A DNA stretch of 64,000 bases from Polaribacter dokdonensis (lineage in GTDB: Bacteria; Bacteroidota; Bacteroidia; Flavobacteriales; Flavobacteriaceae), in NCBI RefSeq assembly GCF_024362345.1, contig NZ_CP101505.1:888001-952000 (forward strand). Direction: 5' to 3'. Both the position numbers and the translations under genes were made by a program. Positions within the stretch are counted from its first letter, which is position 1; every line of letters begins with the position of its first letter. A model generated the notes under the pieces. The model was given only the letters and a program-made list of their open reading frames with translations, was not told the DNA's origin and did not search any database. Below are positions 35,293 through 44,928 of the stretch, piece by piece.

Positions 35293-36324
35293 TTGAATTC
35301 TATAAAAACTTTTACTTTACTGCTAATTATTTGTTTAACAACATCTTGTTCTACTTCAGAAACAACAGAAGTTATAGATAATGGAACAACAGAGATCATA
35401 GAATGTGTTACTACAGATATTTCTGTTTCAGAAGCAGATAATGTAGTTACACCTCATGCAACAAATCCTGTGGTTTGGGAAGGTACTTTTAATGATGACA
35501 CTGTAACTATAAGTTTTACAACTCCTGTTGGTTCTGATGGAGAAACTGAAACCAAAGCTTTTATTTTTAACAAAAAAGACGATTGCTTAACTAAAAATAG
35601 AGCTTACGAATATTATAATGGAGAAAGTGTAGATGTTTCAGCAGTTACAGAAATGGATATATCTGAATTTTACATCAAAGAATGGGTTGTAGATGAAAAA
35701 CTTACAGGTTTTGTTGTGTATACAGACCCTCATGACAAAATAACCTATTCTAAGAAGTTTTATGTTGAGTTTACTGCTGATGATTTTCAAGTAGAATTTA
35801 CAAACTTCTTGCTTTTTGAAGACTGTATGTTAGATAAACTTCCTGCAGAGATTGATATGAATTCTGATGGAATTGTAGACTTTAAATTAACTTATGATGA
35901 AGTAAATGATGTTGGTAATAGGCCAAGATATAATCAATATACAATTAAGTTAACCTCAACTTTTGAAGATCAAAATAAAATATTGTCTCCGGTTAAAAAT
36001 CAAGAACCTTATTTTATAGTTCACGAACCACCTTTTACCTCAGAAAACAAAACACAATATATTAATGGTGTTAAAGATGCACTAGATGTTTTTTACGAAT
36101 ATGATGCTCCTTATCAAAACTTCAATTATTTCCTAAACAATAATTTGACCTACAGTAGTACTTTAAAAAATAATAAAGACGATTATTTTATAATTAGTAT
36201 GACTTTAAACAATGAAGTATATTATGGTTGGATAAAGTTTTCTGTAAATACTCAAAATTGTGAAGCTTCAATTATAGACACTTTCTTAAGTTCTATAGCC
36301 AACGAACATGTGAGTGTAAATTAA
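35293..36324 (+). CDS. Uncharacterised lipoprotein
   Basis: 343 residues starting at a TTG (35293), since the signal peptide (MNSIKTFTLLLIICLTTSC) requires it and no ATG precedes it. The lipobox Cys is at 19, followed by a Thr/Glu-rich stretch. The rest is beta-rich with no recognised domain, but the phrase DMNSDGIVDFKLTYDE (about 195-210) resembles a calcium-binding dockerin/EF-hand-like loop. The stop overlaps the convergent SDR stop (TTAA). No function is proposed. Confidence 0.65.
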   Translation: MNSIKTFTLLLIICLTTSCSTSETTEVIDNGTTEIIECVTTDISVSEADNVVTPHATNPVVWEGTFNDDTVTISFTTPVGSDGETETKAFIFNKKDDCLTKNRAYEYYNGESVDVSAVTEMDISEFYIKEWVVDEKLTGFVVYTDPHDKITYSKKFYVEFTADDFQVEFTNFLLFEDCMLDKLPAEIDMNSDGIVDFKLTYDEVNDVGNRPRYNQYTIKLTSTFEDQNKILSPVKNQEPYFIVHEPPFTSENKTQYINGVKDALDVFYEYDAPYQNFNYFLNNNLTYSSTLKNNKDDYFIISMTLNNEVYYGWIKFSVNTQNCEASIIDTFLSSIANEHVSVN

Positions 36325-37124
36325 AGTTTATAGTGATTCATTAAAATTTTCTCATAAATTCTGTCTGGTAAAATTCTTTTTAATACAATCGAAAACTTTT
36401 CTAAAGGATTCCCAACCTTGTAATGAATTTTAGGATTCTTCGTATTTGTAATTTTGTAGATAACTTTTGCCATTTCAATAGGGTCCTTACCTCCATCAAC
36501 ATCTGCATCAATAATTTTTAAATTATTTTCATAATCTATTTTGTAAGCAGAATCTTCAAAAATAGGTGTATGGTATCTTCCTGCAGCAATATTCGTAGCA
36601 AAGTCACCTGGAGCAATACTTACTACATTTATTCCAAAACCTTTAACCTCCATACTAACACCCTCTGTAATTAGTTCTAAAGCACCTTTAGAACCTGAAT
36701 ATAAACTTCTAAAAGGTAAACCCATATAACCAGCAATTGAAGTTACATTTGCTATAGTTCCAGATTTTTGTTTTCTCATTTGTGGCAATACTGCTTTCAT
36801 TACATCTATAGCTCCAAATAAATTAGTATCAAAAACGGCTTTCATTTCTGCTGTAGGCGTATCTTCAATAGGACCAGTAATACCCATACCTGCATTATTT
36901 ACTAATACATCTAGGCTTCCACTCTTATCAATAATATATTTAACTGCAGCTTTAATAGAATCATTATCTAAAACATCTAAAGCAATTAATTCAAAAGTAA
37001 AATTTTCTAAATTTTTAGGATTTCTACTAGTTCCATAAACCTGATATCCTTTTTGCTGTAAATAAGTGGCTACAGCTTTTCCTATTCCTGATGATGCTCC
37101 TGTAACTAAAACTATTTTAGACAT
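36321..37124 (-). CDS. SDR family oxidoreductase
   Basis: 267 residues of classical short-chain dehydrogenase. The Rossmann TGxxxGIG is TGASSGIG (about 7-14), followed by NNAGMG, and the catalytic Ser-Tyr-Lys set occurs as SIAG...YSGSK. NADP preference is likely from the TSRNPKN stretch after the second strand. The substrate is unknown. It is convergent with the lipoprotein gene and shares its stop codon bases. Confidence 0.88.
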   Translation of the reverse strand: MSKIVLVTGASSGIGKAVATYLQQKGYQVYGTSRNPKNLENFTFELIALDVLDNDSIKAAVKYIIDKSGSLDVLVNNAGMGITGPIEDTPTAEMKAVFDTNLFGAIDVMKAVLPQMRKQKSGTIANVTSIAGYMGLPFRSLYSGSKGALELITEGVSMEVKGFGINVVSIAPGDFATNIAAGRYHTPIFEDSAYKIDYENNLKIIDADVDGGKDPIEMAKVIYKITNTKNPKIHYKVGNPLEKFSIVLKRILPDRIYEKILMNHYKL

Positions 37125-37175
37125 ATATTCTGTTTAAAAAAAATCAATATTACAAAATCTAAATTTAGGGCACAA

Positions 37176-37276
37176 AAAATGGCAAGCTACCTACATCACA
37201 CTGCTACAACCTAATACCTTTGCTGTGTTCCCACCCTGGAGGATTCAAAGGGAGCTAGTTGTGTAGAACTTGCCAC
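37176..37276 (-). ncRNA. ffs: Small bacterial SRP RNA (4.5S type)
   Basis: On the minus strand a ~100-base RNA folds into one long hairpin. The closing stem pairs GGCAAG (37269-37274) with CTTGCC (37181-37186), and the apical part has the SRP signature with GGGAAC-type loop and AGCA opposite AGG, as in the Ffh-binding domain (CCAGGGTGGGAACACAGCAA). A run of Ts follows (37174-37179) as terminator, and the TAAATTTG promoter lies at the correct distance. It pairs functionally with FtsY at 25 kb. The exact ends are estimated. Confidence 0.88.
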
Positions 37277-37278
37277 TG

Positions 37279-37308
37279 CAAATTTACATTCTATTTTTAA
37301 ATTAGCAA
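37279..37308 (-). promoter_or_regulatory. Promoter of SRP RNA
   Basis: Minus-strand TTG (37306-37308), 19 bases, then TAAATTTG (37279-37286). It fits the Bacteroidota consensus exactly and places the RNA start at about 37274-37276, where the closing stem begins. Confidence 0.7.
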
Positions 37309-37413
37309 TCAAAAAAATATTAAAATTTTTGTAACAATTATAACTTCTTGATTACTAATAATATGTTTTTAGGCTTAATCATAGCAATAAAAAAGCCATC
37401 AACAAGAAATTAA

Positions 37414-37421
37414 TATATTTG
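37414..37421 (+). promoter_or_regulatory. Candidate -7 element of the DUF4199 gene
   Basis: TATATTTG fits TAnnTTTG, 26 bases before the DUF4199 start. Confidence 0.35.
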
Positions 37422-37447
37422 TAACTCATCAACTAACATTAAAAAAA

Positions 37448-37975
37448 ATGGAAAACCAAGCAAGTAGTAAAAGTATTATTTTAAATAACGGTTTATATTA
37501 TGGAATCGTAACAATTTTAGCTAGTCTAGTAATTTATGCTTTAGGCATGCATTTAGAACCAACAGGAGGCTATATTAACTTCGCTGTTATTGCTATTGCC
37601 TTAATTGCATTTCCAATTATGGGAATGTCTACATTTAAGAAAAACAATGGAGGCTTTATGACTTGGGGTCAAGGAGTAAAAATTGGAGTAGGTATTGTTA
37701 TTATTGGGTCTCTAATTGGAGTTTTATATCAGCATATATTTACAGGATTTATTGAGCCAGAATTTTATGCTCAAGTAGAAGAAATGACTAGAAAAGGTCT
37801 TTTTGATGCAGGAATGACTGAAGAACAAATTAATGCTCAAATCGAAATGCAAAGTAAATTTCAAGGTACTATTATAGGAGATGCTATTGGATTATTATTT
37901 ATGGCATTTGTAGGTTTTGTAGTTTCTGCAATAGTTGCAGCTGTTAAAAAACATACAGAAGAAGAAACATATTAA
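37448..37975 (+). CDS. DUF4199 membrane protein
   Basis: 175 residues with four hydrophobic segments (about 15-33, 38-56, 77-96, 145-166) and the DUF4199 arrangement, including GGFMTWGQGVKIG between the second and third. A short soluble loop (about 100-140) separates the third and fourth. Widespread in Bacteroidota, function unknown. It is often found beside the GT2 that follows, as here (67 bases downstream). Confidence 0.82.
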   Translation: MENQASSKSIILNNGLYYGIVTILASLVIYALGMHLEPTGGYINFAVIAIALIAFPIMGMSTFKKNNGGFMTWGQGVKIGVGIVIIGSLIGVLYQHIFTGFIEPEFYAQVEEMTRKGLFDAGMTEEQINAQIEMQSKFQGTIIGDAIGLLFMAFVGFVVSAIVAAVKKHTEEETY

Positions 37976-38042
37976 TTCTTAAGAAATACGTCTTTTTAAG
38001 ATACTTTCTTAACTTTACATTTCGTAACCAGATAAAAGACAT

Positions 38043-38999
38043 ATGGAAATTTCGGTAGTAATACCACTTCTTAATGAAGAAGAATCTTTACAAGAATTAC
38101 ACGATTGGATTGCAAATGTTATGCAATCCAATCGTTATTTATATGAAATTATTTTTATTGATGATGGGAGTACAGATGCTTCTTGGAAAAAAATAGAAGA
38201 ATTATCTAATAAAAATCAATCAGTAAAAGGAATTCGCTTTCAAAAAAACTATGGAAAATCTCAGGCACTAGATGCCGGATTTGAATTGGCACAAGGTAGA
38301 GTTGTAATTACCATGGATGCTGATTTGCAAGATAATCCAGAAGAAATACCTGAGCTATACAATTTAATTGTAGATGAAAATTTTGATCTAATTTCTGGGT
38401 GGAAAAAGAAACGTTATGATAACGTTGTAACAAAAAACTTACCTTCTAAATTGTTTAATGCTGCCGCCAGAAAAACTTCTGGTTTAAAACTTCATGATTT
38501 TAATTGTGGTTTAAAAGCATACAAAAACGAGGTAATCAAGAGCATTAAAGTAAGTGGTGAAATGCACAGGTATATACCTGTTTTAGCCAAAAATGAAGGC
38601 TATCATAAAATTGGAGAAAAGGTAGTGCAACATCAAGCAAGAAAGTATGGAGAAACTAAATTTGGAATGGATCGATTCGTGAATGGTTTTTTAGATTTAA
38701 TTACCATTTCATTTCTATCTAAGTTTGGTAAAAGACCTATGCATTTTTTTGGTCTTTGGGGTACTTTTATGTTTTTATTTGGAACATCTGCAGCATTTTA
38801 TATTGGTGCTTTTAAACTTTACAAAGTTTTCAACGGAATTAAAACTATACTTGTTACAGATAACCCTTGGTTTTATATTGCATTAACTTCCATGATTTTA
38901 GGTACTTTACTCTTCTTAGCAGGATTTCTTGGAGAACTTATTATTAAATCTAAAAACAATGAAAAACACTATACAATAAAAGAAAAACTAAATTTCTAA
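38043..38999 (+). CDS. Family 2 glycosyltransferase, DPM1/GtrB-like
   Basis: 318 residues. The GT-A domain has VVIPLLNEEESL, DDGSTDASW, and TMDADLQDNPEEIPEL (the DxD analogue DADLQD). Two C-terminal transmembrane helices follow (about 240-262, 275-300). This is the layout of GtrB/ArnC-type enzymes that move a sugar onto undecaprenyl phosphate at the membrane. It is likely part of the DUF4199-GT2 pair; the acceptor sugar is unknown. Confidence 0.85.
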   Translation: MEISVVIPLLNEEESLQELHDWIANVMQSNRYLYEIIFIDDGSTDASWKKIEELSNKNQSVKGIRFQKNYGKSQALDAGFELAQGRVVITMDADLQDNPEEIPELYNLIVDENFDLISGWKKKRYDNVVTKNLPSKLFNAAARKTSGLKLHDFNCGLKAYKNEVIKSIKVSGEMHRYIPVLAKNEGYHKIGEKVVQHQARKYGETKFGMDRFVNGFLDLITISFLSKFGKRPMHFFGLWGTFMFLFGTSAAFYIGAFKLYKVFNGIKTILVTDNPWFYIALTSMILGTLLFLAGFLGELIIKSKNNEKHYTIKEKLNF

Positions 39000-39002
39000 C
39001 TG

Positions 39003-39010
39003 TATATTTG
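39003..39010 (+). promoter_or_regulatory. Candidate -7 element of phosphohexomutase promoter
   Basis: TATATTTG fits TAnnTTTG, 46 bases before the phosphohexomutase ATG. Confidence 0.33.
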
Positions 39011-39056
39011 TATTCAATCAAACAAAAAAATACTATAACCCATTAAACTCTAACTC

Positions 39057-40772
39057 ATGACAGACTTTGTTAACAAGGCAAAACAGTGGTTAACTCCAAC
39101 TTTTGACGCAGAAACACAATCAGAAATTCAAAATTTAATCGATTCTAATCAATCTGAATTAGCAGATCGTTTTTATAAAGATATGGAGTTTGGTACAGGA
39201 GGTATGAGAGGTGTAATGGGTGCTGGTACTAATAGAATAAACAAATATACTTTAGGTAGAGCTACTCAAGGTTTATCTAACTATTTAATAGAAAATGTTT
39301 CTAAAAAAGAAATTAGAGTTGTTATTGCATACGATTGCAGACATAATAGTAAAAAGTTTGCAAAAGTGGTTGCAGATGTTTTATCTGCCAATAATATTAA
39401 AGTTTTTCTATTCGAAGATTTAAGGCCCACTCCAGAATTATCATTTGCAGTTCGTCATTTAAACTGTGATGCAGGTATAGTATTAACAGCATCTCACAAT
39501 CCACCTGAATACAATGGTTACAAAGTATATTGGGCAGATGGTGGTCAAATTGTTCCTCCACATGATAGTGGAATAATTGGTAAGGTAAATGCATTAGAGT
39601 TTTCTGAAATAAATTTTGATGCCAATGAAGATTTAATTGAGGTTATAGGTAAAAATGTAGACGATGTTTTTATTGAAGCTTCCGTAAAAAACGGTTCTTT
39701 ATCAGATAAAATAGATAGAAATAGTCTAAAAATTGTTTTTACACCTTTGCATGGTACATCAATCATGTCTATACCAGATGCCTTAAAAGGTGCAGGTTAC
39801 ACAGATGTTCATATTGTTGAAGAGCAACGTAAACCAAATGGAGATTTTCCTACAGTAAAATCACCAAATCCAGAAGAGCCAGAAGCATTACAAATGGCTA
39901 CAGAATTAGCCAATAATATTGGTGCAGATATAGTAATTGGTACAGACCCAGATTGTGATAGATTAGGTGTTGCTGTTAGAGATTTAAATGGTGATATGAA
40001 ATTATTAAATGGTAACCAGACTATGGTTGTTATGACAGATTTCTTATTAAGAAAATGGAAAGAAGAAGGTAAAATTAATGGAAAACAATTTGTAGGATCT
40101 ACAATTGTTTCTACTGAATTAGTAAACCAAATTGCAGCCAATTATAATGTTGAAACTAAAGTTGGTTTAACAGGTTTTAAATGGATTGCAAAAATGGTAG
40201 TAGATTTTCCAGAACTTGATTTTATTGGTGGTGGAGAAGAAAGTTTTGGTTACATGGTTGGAGACTTCGTTAGAGATAAAGATGCAGTTACAGCAACTCT
40301 GTTAGCTTGCGAAGTTGCAGCATATGCAAAACAAAATGGAAGTTCATTTTATCATGAATTACTTAACCTGTATGTAGAAAATAGTTTTTACAAAGAGCAC
40401 TTAATTTCAATTACCAAAAAAGGTATGGATGGTGCTGCAGAAATACAACAAATGTTAAGTGATATGAGAAACAATCCATTAACTAAAATTGATGGAGAAA
40501 AAATAGAATCTCTATCTGATTATCAAGCATCAACCAAAAAGAGTTTAATAACTGGTGAGGTTTCTACAATGGACATACCAAAATCTAATGTTCTTATTTA
40601 TCAAACTGCATCTGGAACCAGAATTGCAGCAAGACCTAGTGGAACAGAGCCTAAAATAAAATTTTATTTTAGTGTGAATGCTCCTTTAGATAAAGTTGAA
40701 AATGCAGAAAAAGTAGAAGACGCTTTAGATGCTAAGATTCAACGAATCATAAAAGAGATGAAATTACATTAA
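39057..40772 (+). CDS. Phosphoglucomutase/phosphomannomutase (phosphohexomutase)
   Basis: 571 residues, alpha-D-phosphohexomutase family. Phosphoserine loop TASHNPPEYNGYKVYW (about 143-158), metal-binding DPDCDRLG (about 303), sugar-binding GGEESFG (about 398-404) and the C-terminal phosphate-binding RPSGTEPK. Interconverts hexose 1- and 6-phosphates, supplying sugar nucleotides. The length fits the larger bacterial phosphoglucomutase (PgcA-type). Its stop and the ABC exporter ATG share bases at 40772, so the two are coupled. Confidence 0.92.
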   Translation: MTDFVNKAKQWLTPTFDAETQSEIQNLIDSNQSELADRFYKDMEFGTGGMRGVMGAGTNRINKYTLGRATQGLSNYLIENVSKKEIRVVIAYDCRHNSKKFAKVVADVLSANNIKVFLFEDLRPTPELSFAVRHLNCDAGIVLTASHNPPEYNGYKVYWADGGQIVPPHDSGIIGKVNALEFSEINFDANEDLIEVIGKNVDDVFIEASVKNGSLSDKIDRNSLKIVFTPLHGTSIMSIPDALKGAGYTDVHIVEEQRKPNGDFPTVKSPNPEEPEALQMATELANNIGADIVIGTDPDCDRLGVAVRDLNGDMKLLNGNQTMVVMTDFLLRKWKEEGKINGKQFVGSTIVSTELVNQIAANYNVETKVGLTGFKWIAKMVVDFPELDFIGGGEESFGYMVGDFVRDKDAVTATLLACEVAAYAKQNGSSFYHELLNLYVENSFYKEHLISITKKGMDGAAEIQQMLSDMRNNPLTKIDGEKIESLSDYQASTKKSLITGEVSTMDIPKSNVLIYQTASGTRIAARPSGTEPKIKFYFSVNAPLDKVENAEKVEDALDAKIQRIIKEMKLH

Positions 40773-42601
40773 TGGGTTATTTTAAAGATATTCTTAAATA
40801 CGAGAAAAAGTATAGAAAGTTTACACTACTAAATGTAGTTTTTAATATTTTCTATGCCATTTTTAACGTTCTTTCTGTATTAGCTTTTATTCCTGTTTTA
40901 GGAATTTTGTTTGAGACAGATAAAGAAATTGTAGTAGAGCCAACATATAATGGGATTACTAATATTGGTTCGTATTTAAAAGAGAGTTTCTATTTTTTTA
41001 TATCAGAAAAAATTGAAAATGATGGACAAATACAAACACTTTTATTTATTTGTTTATTGGCACTATCATTATTCTTTTTAAAGAATTTCTTTAGGTATTT
41101 AGCTTCTTATGTAATTACCTTTTTAAGAACAGGTATTGTTAAAGATTTAAGAGATAAACTATATCATAAAATTGTAGAACTGCCTATCTCCTATTTCACT
41201 GAAAAACGAAAAGGAGATATTATTGCAAGAATGACTGCAGATGTGCAAGAAGTAGAAGTATCTATTTTAACCTCTATAGAAACCATTGTTAGAGAACCTT
41301 TAACTGTAGTTATTGCAATTTCTATTATGTTATTTATGAGTGTAAAACTTACACTCTTTGTATTTATTCTTTTACCTGTATCTGGCTTTATTATTTCATC
41401 AATAAGTAAAAAATTAAAAGCTAATTCAGTTAAAGCGCAGCAAGAAACTGGTACGTTTTTATCGTTTATAGAAGAAACATTGTCTGGTTTAAGAGTTATA
41501 AAAGGCTTTAATTCAGAAAAAATAATTGAGCGTAAATTCAATAACTCAACTACAACTTTTAAGAATTTAATGACTAGCGTTTTTCATAGACAAACACTTG
41601 CATCACCAATGAGTGAGTTTTTAGGTTCTGCAACAATAATCGCTATTCTTTGGTTTGGAGGTAGAGAGGTTTTATCTAATACTAGTTCTTTACAACCAGA
41701 TGAATTTATGGGTTATATTGTTTTATTTTACACAGTACTAAACCCAATAAAACTTATAACTACATCTTACTATAATATTCAGAAAGGAGAAGCTTCTGCA
41801 GAACGAATTATGCAAGTTCTCAATACAGAAAACCATATTAAGGATAAACCAGACGCTACTGTAAAAAGTGAATTTAATAGTAAGATTGAGTTTAAAAACA
41901 TCTCTTTTAAGTACAAGAAAGATTACGTTTTAAAAGATTTTTCTTTAACAATTAACAAAGGAGAAACTGTTGCTTTAGTTGGTCAGTCAGGAAGTGGTAA
42001 ATCTACTTTAGCCAATTTAATTACACGTTTTTATGATGTAAATTCAGGTGATATTCTAATTGATGGAGAAAGTATTAAAAACATCACCAAAAAATCTTTA
42101 AGAGATTTAATGGGTATTGTAACTCAGGAATCAATTTTATTTAATGACACTGTAGAAAACAATATAAAGTTAGGTACAGAAAATGCTTCTTCTGAAGAAA
42201 TTCTAGAAGCTTCTGAAATTGCAAATGCAAACGAATTCATTCAAAATTTACCCGAAAAATTTCAAACGAATATTGGTGATAGTGGAGGCACTTTATCTGG
42301 AGGTCAAAAACAACGTTTATCTATTGCAAGAGCAGTTTTAAAGAATCCACCAATAATGATTTTAGATGAAGCTACTTCTGCTTTAGATACTGAATCTGAG
42401 CAATTGGTACAGTTGGCATTAGAAAAAATGATGCAGAACAGAACTTCTTTAGTAATTGCACACAGATTGTCTACCATTCAAAAAGCAGATACTATAGTTG
42501 TAATGAAAAAAGGACAAATAGTAGAACAAGGTAAACATGAGGAGCTACTCACTAAAAAAGGTGAATACTTTAAGTTAGTAACAATGCAAAGTTTAAGCTA
42601 A
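40772..42601 (+). CDS. ABC exporter, MsbA-like (fused permease-ATPase)
   Basis: 609 residues: six transmembrane helices (about 20-330), then an ATPase domain with Walker A GQSGSGKST (about 408), signature LSGGQKQR (about 508), Walker B ILDEATSALD, and an H-loop in IAHRLST. This is the homodimeric lipid-exporter type; a role in lipid A or other lipid export is plausible. Coupled to the preceding mutase. The last nine bases overlap the convergent nucleotidyltransferase gene. Confidence 0.9.
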   Translation: MGYFKDILKYEKKYRKFTLLNVVFNIFYAIFNVLSVLAFIPVLGILFETDKEIVVEPTYNGITNIGSYLKESFYFFISEKIENDGQIQTLLFICLLALSLFFLKNFFRYLASYVITFLRTGIVKDLRDKLYHKIVELPISYFTEKRKGDIIARMTADVQEVEVSILTSIETIVREPLTVVIAISIMLFMSVKLTLFVFILLPVSGFIISSISKKLKANSVKAQQETGTFLSFIEETLSGLRVIKGFNSEKIIERKFNNSTTTFKNLMTSVFHRQTLASPMSEFLGSATIIAILWFGGREVLSNTSSLQPDEFMGYIVLFYTVLNPIKLITTSYYNIQKGEASAERIMQVLNTENHIKDKPDATVKSEFNSKIEFKNISFKYKKDYVLKDFSLTINKGETVALVGQSGSGKSTLANLITRFYDVNSGDILIDGESIKNITKKSLRDLMGIVTQESILFNDTVENNIKLGTENASSEEILEASEIANANEFIQNLPEKFQTNIGDSGGTLSGGQKQRLSIARAVLKNPPIMILDEATSALDTESEQLVQLALEKMMQNRTSLVIAHRLSTIQKADTIVVMKKGQIVEQGKHEELLTKKGEYFKLVTMQSLS

Positions 42602-44005
42602 TTTTAAACCCAAAGCCAAACCTTTTTCAATCATAAAGTCATAAGAAGCTTGGTGCTCATTAGGTATATCTCCTTCTAGAATTGCTTCTTTAATAGCCTC
42701 TTTTATTTGACCAATTTCTCTGCAAGGTTTTATATTAAAAGCCTTCATAATTTCTTCACCAGTAATTGGTGGCTGAAAATTTCGAATTCGATCTCTTTCT
42801 TCTACTTCTTTAATTTTGGTTCTTACTAACTCAAAATTTTTGTGATATTTCTTAAATTTTCTAGGGTTTTTAGTAGTAATATCTGCTTCACATAATGTCA
42901 TTAAATCATTAATTTCGTCACCTGCATCAAAAACTAATCGTCTAACAGCAGAGTCTGTAACATCTGATGCTAAAACAATAGGTCTAGAACTTAATAACAC
43001 CATTTTTTGCACAAACTTCATCTTCGCATTTAATGGCATTTTTAACCTTTTAAAAATCTTGTAAACCATTTTAGAACCCACAAACTCATGGCTATGAAAC
43101 GTCCAGCCTACTTTTTTAGAAAATCTTTTGGTAGGTGCTTTTCCAACATCATGCAATAAAGCAGCCCATCTTAACCATACATCTTCTGTATGTTTGGCAA
43201 TATTATCAACTACTTCAAGAGTGTGATAAAAGTTGTCTTTATGCTTTTGTCCTTCTACTTCCTCTACTCCTTTTAAAGCAATTAATTCTGGTAAAATTTG
43301 AGGTAATAATTTCGTTTTTTCCAGCAATAAAAAACCAATTGATGGCTCTGCAGAAGCCAATATTTTATTTAATTCTACTACTATGCGTTCTTTTGTAATG
43401 ATTTTTAAACGATGTGCATTTTTAGAAATGGCAGCCAAAGAAGAAGCTTCGATTTTAAAATTTAATTGAGTTGCAAAACGTATGGCACGCATCATTCTTA
43501 ATGGATCATCAGAATAAGTAATATCTGGATTTAAAGGAGTTCTAATAGTTTTATCCTCTAAATCTTGAATACCATTAAAAGGGTCTAACATATCACCATA
43601 ATTAGATTCATTTAAACTTAGAGCCAATGCATTTATGGTAAAATCTCTTCTATTCTGATCATCTTGTAACGTGCCAACAGAAACTTCTGGGTTTCTACTT
43701 TCTTCTGAATACGATTCTTTTCTAGCCCCAACAAACTCAATTTCTACATCTTTATAACGTAACATAGCTGTACCATACGTTTTAAAAACTTGAACTTTTG
43801 GTTTATTTGGTAACAGCTTTGATACTTGTAAAGCCAAATCAATTCCACTACCAATTGCAACAACATCTATATCTTTAGCAGTACCTCTTTTCAAAAAGAA
43901 ATCACGTACAAAACCACCAATCACATAAGAATCTATTTTTAGATTTTTTGAGGCTTGAGAAATGAACATAAATATTTCTGAGGATAAGGCTTCTTTGTAA
44001 TTCAT
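42593..44005 (-). CDS. cca: CCA tRNA nucleotidyltransferase family with HD domain
   Basis: 470 residues. N-terminal class II nucleotidyltransferase domain (VIGGFVRDFFLKRGTAKDIDVVAIG, with the DxD pair), the RRDFTINAL motif, and a C-terminal HD phosphohydrolase domain (WAALLHDVGK at about 285). This matches the bacterial CCA-adding enzyme or its A-adding (poly(A)-like) relatives; the two are hard to tell apart by eye. Cytosolic. Convergent with, and overlapping, the ABC exporter gene. Confidence 0.88.
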   Translation of the reverse strand: MNYKEALSSEIFMFISQASKNLKIDSYVIGGFVRDFFLKRGTAKDIDVVAIGSGIDLALQVSKLLPNKPKVQVFKTYGTAMLRYKDVEIEFVGARKESYSEESRNPEVSVGTLQDDQNRRDFTINALALSLNESNYGDMLDPFNGIQDLEDKTIRTPLNPDITYSDDPLRMMRAIRFATQLNFKIEASSLAAISKNAHRLKIITKERIVVELNKILASAEPSIGFLLLEKTKLLPQILPELIALKGVEEVEGQKHKDNFYHTLEVVDNIAKHTEDVWLRWAALLHDVGKAPTKRFSKKVGWTFHSHEFVGSKMVYKIFKRLKMPLNAKMKFVQKMVLLSSRPIVLASDVTDSAVRRLVFDAGDEINDLMTLCEADITTKNPRKFKKYHKNFELVRTKIKEVEERDRIRNFQPPITGEEIMKAFNIKPCREIGQIKEAIKEAILEGDIPNEHQASYDFMIEKGLALGLKLA

Positions 44006-44084
44006 GTGTTTTTGAAAAAATGCAAATTTATTGTTTTCAGATGTTTTAAGCGCAAATTGACAAAAGAAATTGTCATAACATTCG

Positions 44085-44092
44085 TACTTTTG
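44085..44092 (+). promoter_or_regulatory. Candidate -7 element of the GT11-GT25 operon
   Basis: TACTTTTG fits TAnnTTTG, 33 bases before the GT11 start. No -33 TTG at standard spacing. Confidence 0.38.
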
Positions 44093-44124
44093 TGTGTACT
44101 CAATTTTAAATTTAGATATTTTTA

Positions 44125-44928
44125 ATGGTTATTGTTAGAATTCTTGGTGGCCTTGGAAACCAAATGTTTCAATATGCATACGCAAAATCTTTAGCCCTTA
44201 AAGGATTAAAAGTACAAATAGATATATCTAAATTTAAAAGCTACAAATTACATGGTGGTTATCATTTAGATCAGTTTAATATTGATTTAGAAACTTCATC
44301 ACAATTACCTGTACTACTTTCTAAAATAGGTCTAAAAAAATCAATAAAAGAGAAAAGTTTATTGTTTGATGAAAATCTGCTAAAAGTTGATGAGAATGCC
44401 TTTATAAAAGGATATTTTCAAACTGAAAAATACTTCTTAGATATTAGAGATATTCTCTTGAAGCAATTTACCATTAAAAGTGAACTATCATCATCAACCA
44501 AAGCAATTAAAAATCAAATTAATTCTTGTGAAGTTAGTTGCTCTCTGCACATAAGGAGAGGCGATTATATTTCTGACAAAAAAGCGAATAAAGTTCATGG
44601 CACTTGCGATTTAGCTTATTATCAAAGAGCTATTTTCTATATTTCTGATCAATACAAAAATGTTCATTTTTTTGTATTTTCTGATGATATAGCTTGGGTA
44701 AAAAGTAACTTAAATGTAGAAAATGCGACTTTTATATATCATAAAGTAATTCCTCACGAAGACCAATATTTAATGAGTCTATGCAAACATAATATAACTG
44801 CAAATAGCAGTTTTTCTTGGTGGGGAGCTTGGTTAAATCAACATCAGGAGAAAATTGTTATAGCTCCTAAACAATGGTTTGTAGAAAAAGAAAATGAAGT
44901 AGCATGTAAATCCTGGATTAAATTATGA
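44125..44928 (+). CDS. Alpha-1,2-fucosyltransferase (GT11)
   Basis: 267 residues with the GT11 start VIVRILGGLGNQMFQYAYAKSLA, the HIRRGDY motif (about 147-153) of alpha-1,2/1,6-fucosyltransferases, and SSFSWWGAWLNQ near the C-terminus. Transfers L-fucose from GDP-fucose to a galactose acceptor, probably on LPS or a capsule. Overlaps the next gene by four bases (ATGA). Confidence 0.93.
   Translation: MVIVRILGGLGNQMFQYAYAKSLALKGLKVQIDISKFKSYKLHGGYHLDQFNIDLETSSQLPVLLSKIGLKKSIKEKSLLFDENLLKVDENAFIKGYFQTEKYFLDIRDILLKQFTIKSELSSSTKAIKNQINSCEVSCSLHIRRGDYISDKKANKVHGTCDLAYYQRAIFYISDQYKNVHFFVFSDDIAWVKSNLNVENATFIYHKVIPHEDQYLMSLCKHNITANSSFSWWGAWLNQHQEKIVIAPKQWFVEKENEVACKSWIKL

Noticed and set aside
37125..37447. 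tRNA or short protein gene in the gap before the DUF4199 gene
   Set aside because: No cloverleaf; the gap is explained by the minus-strand SRP RNA and its promoter.
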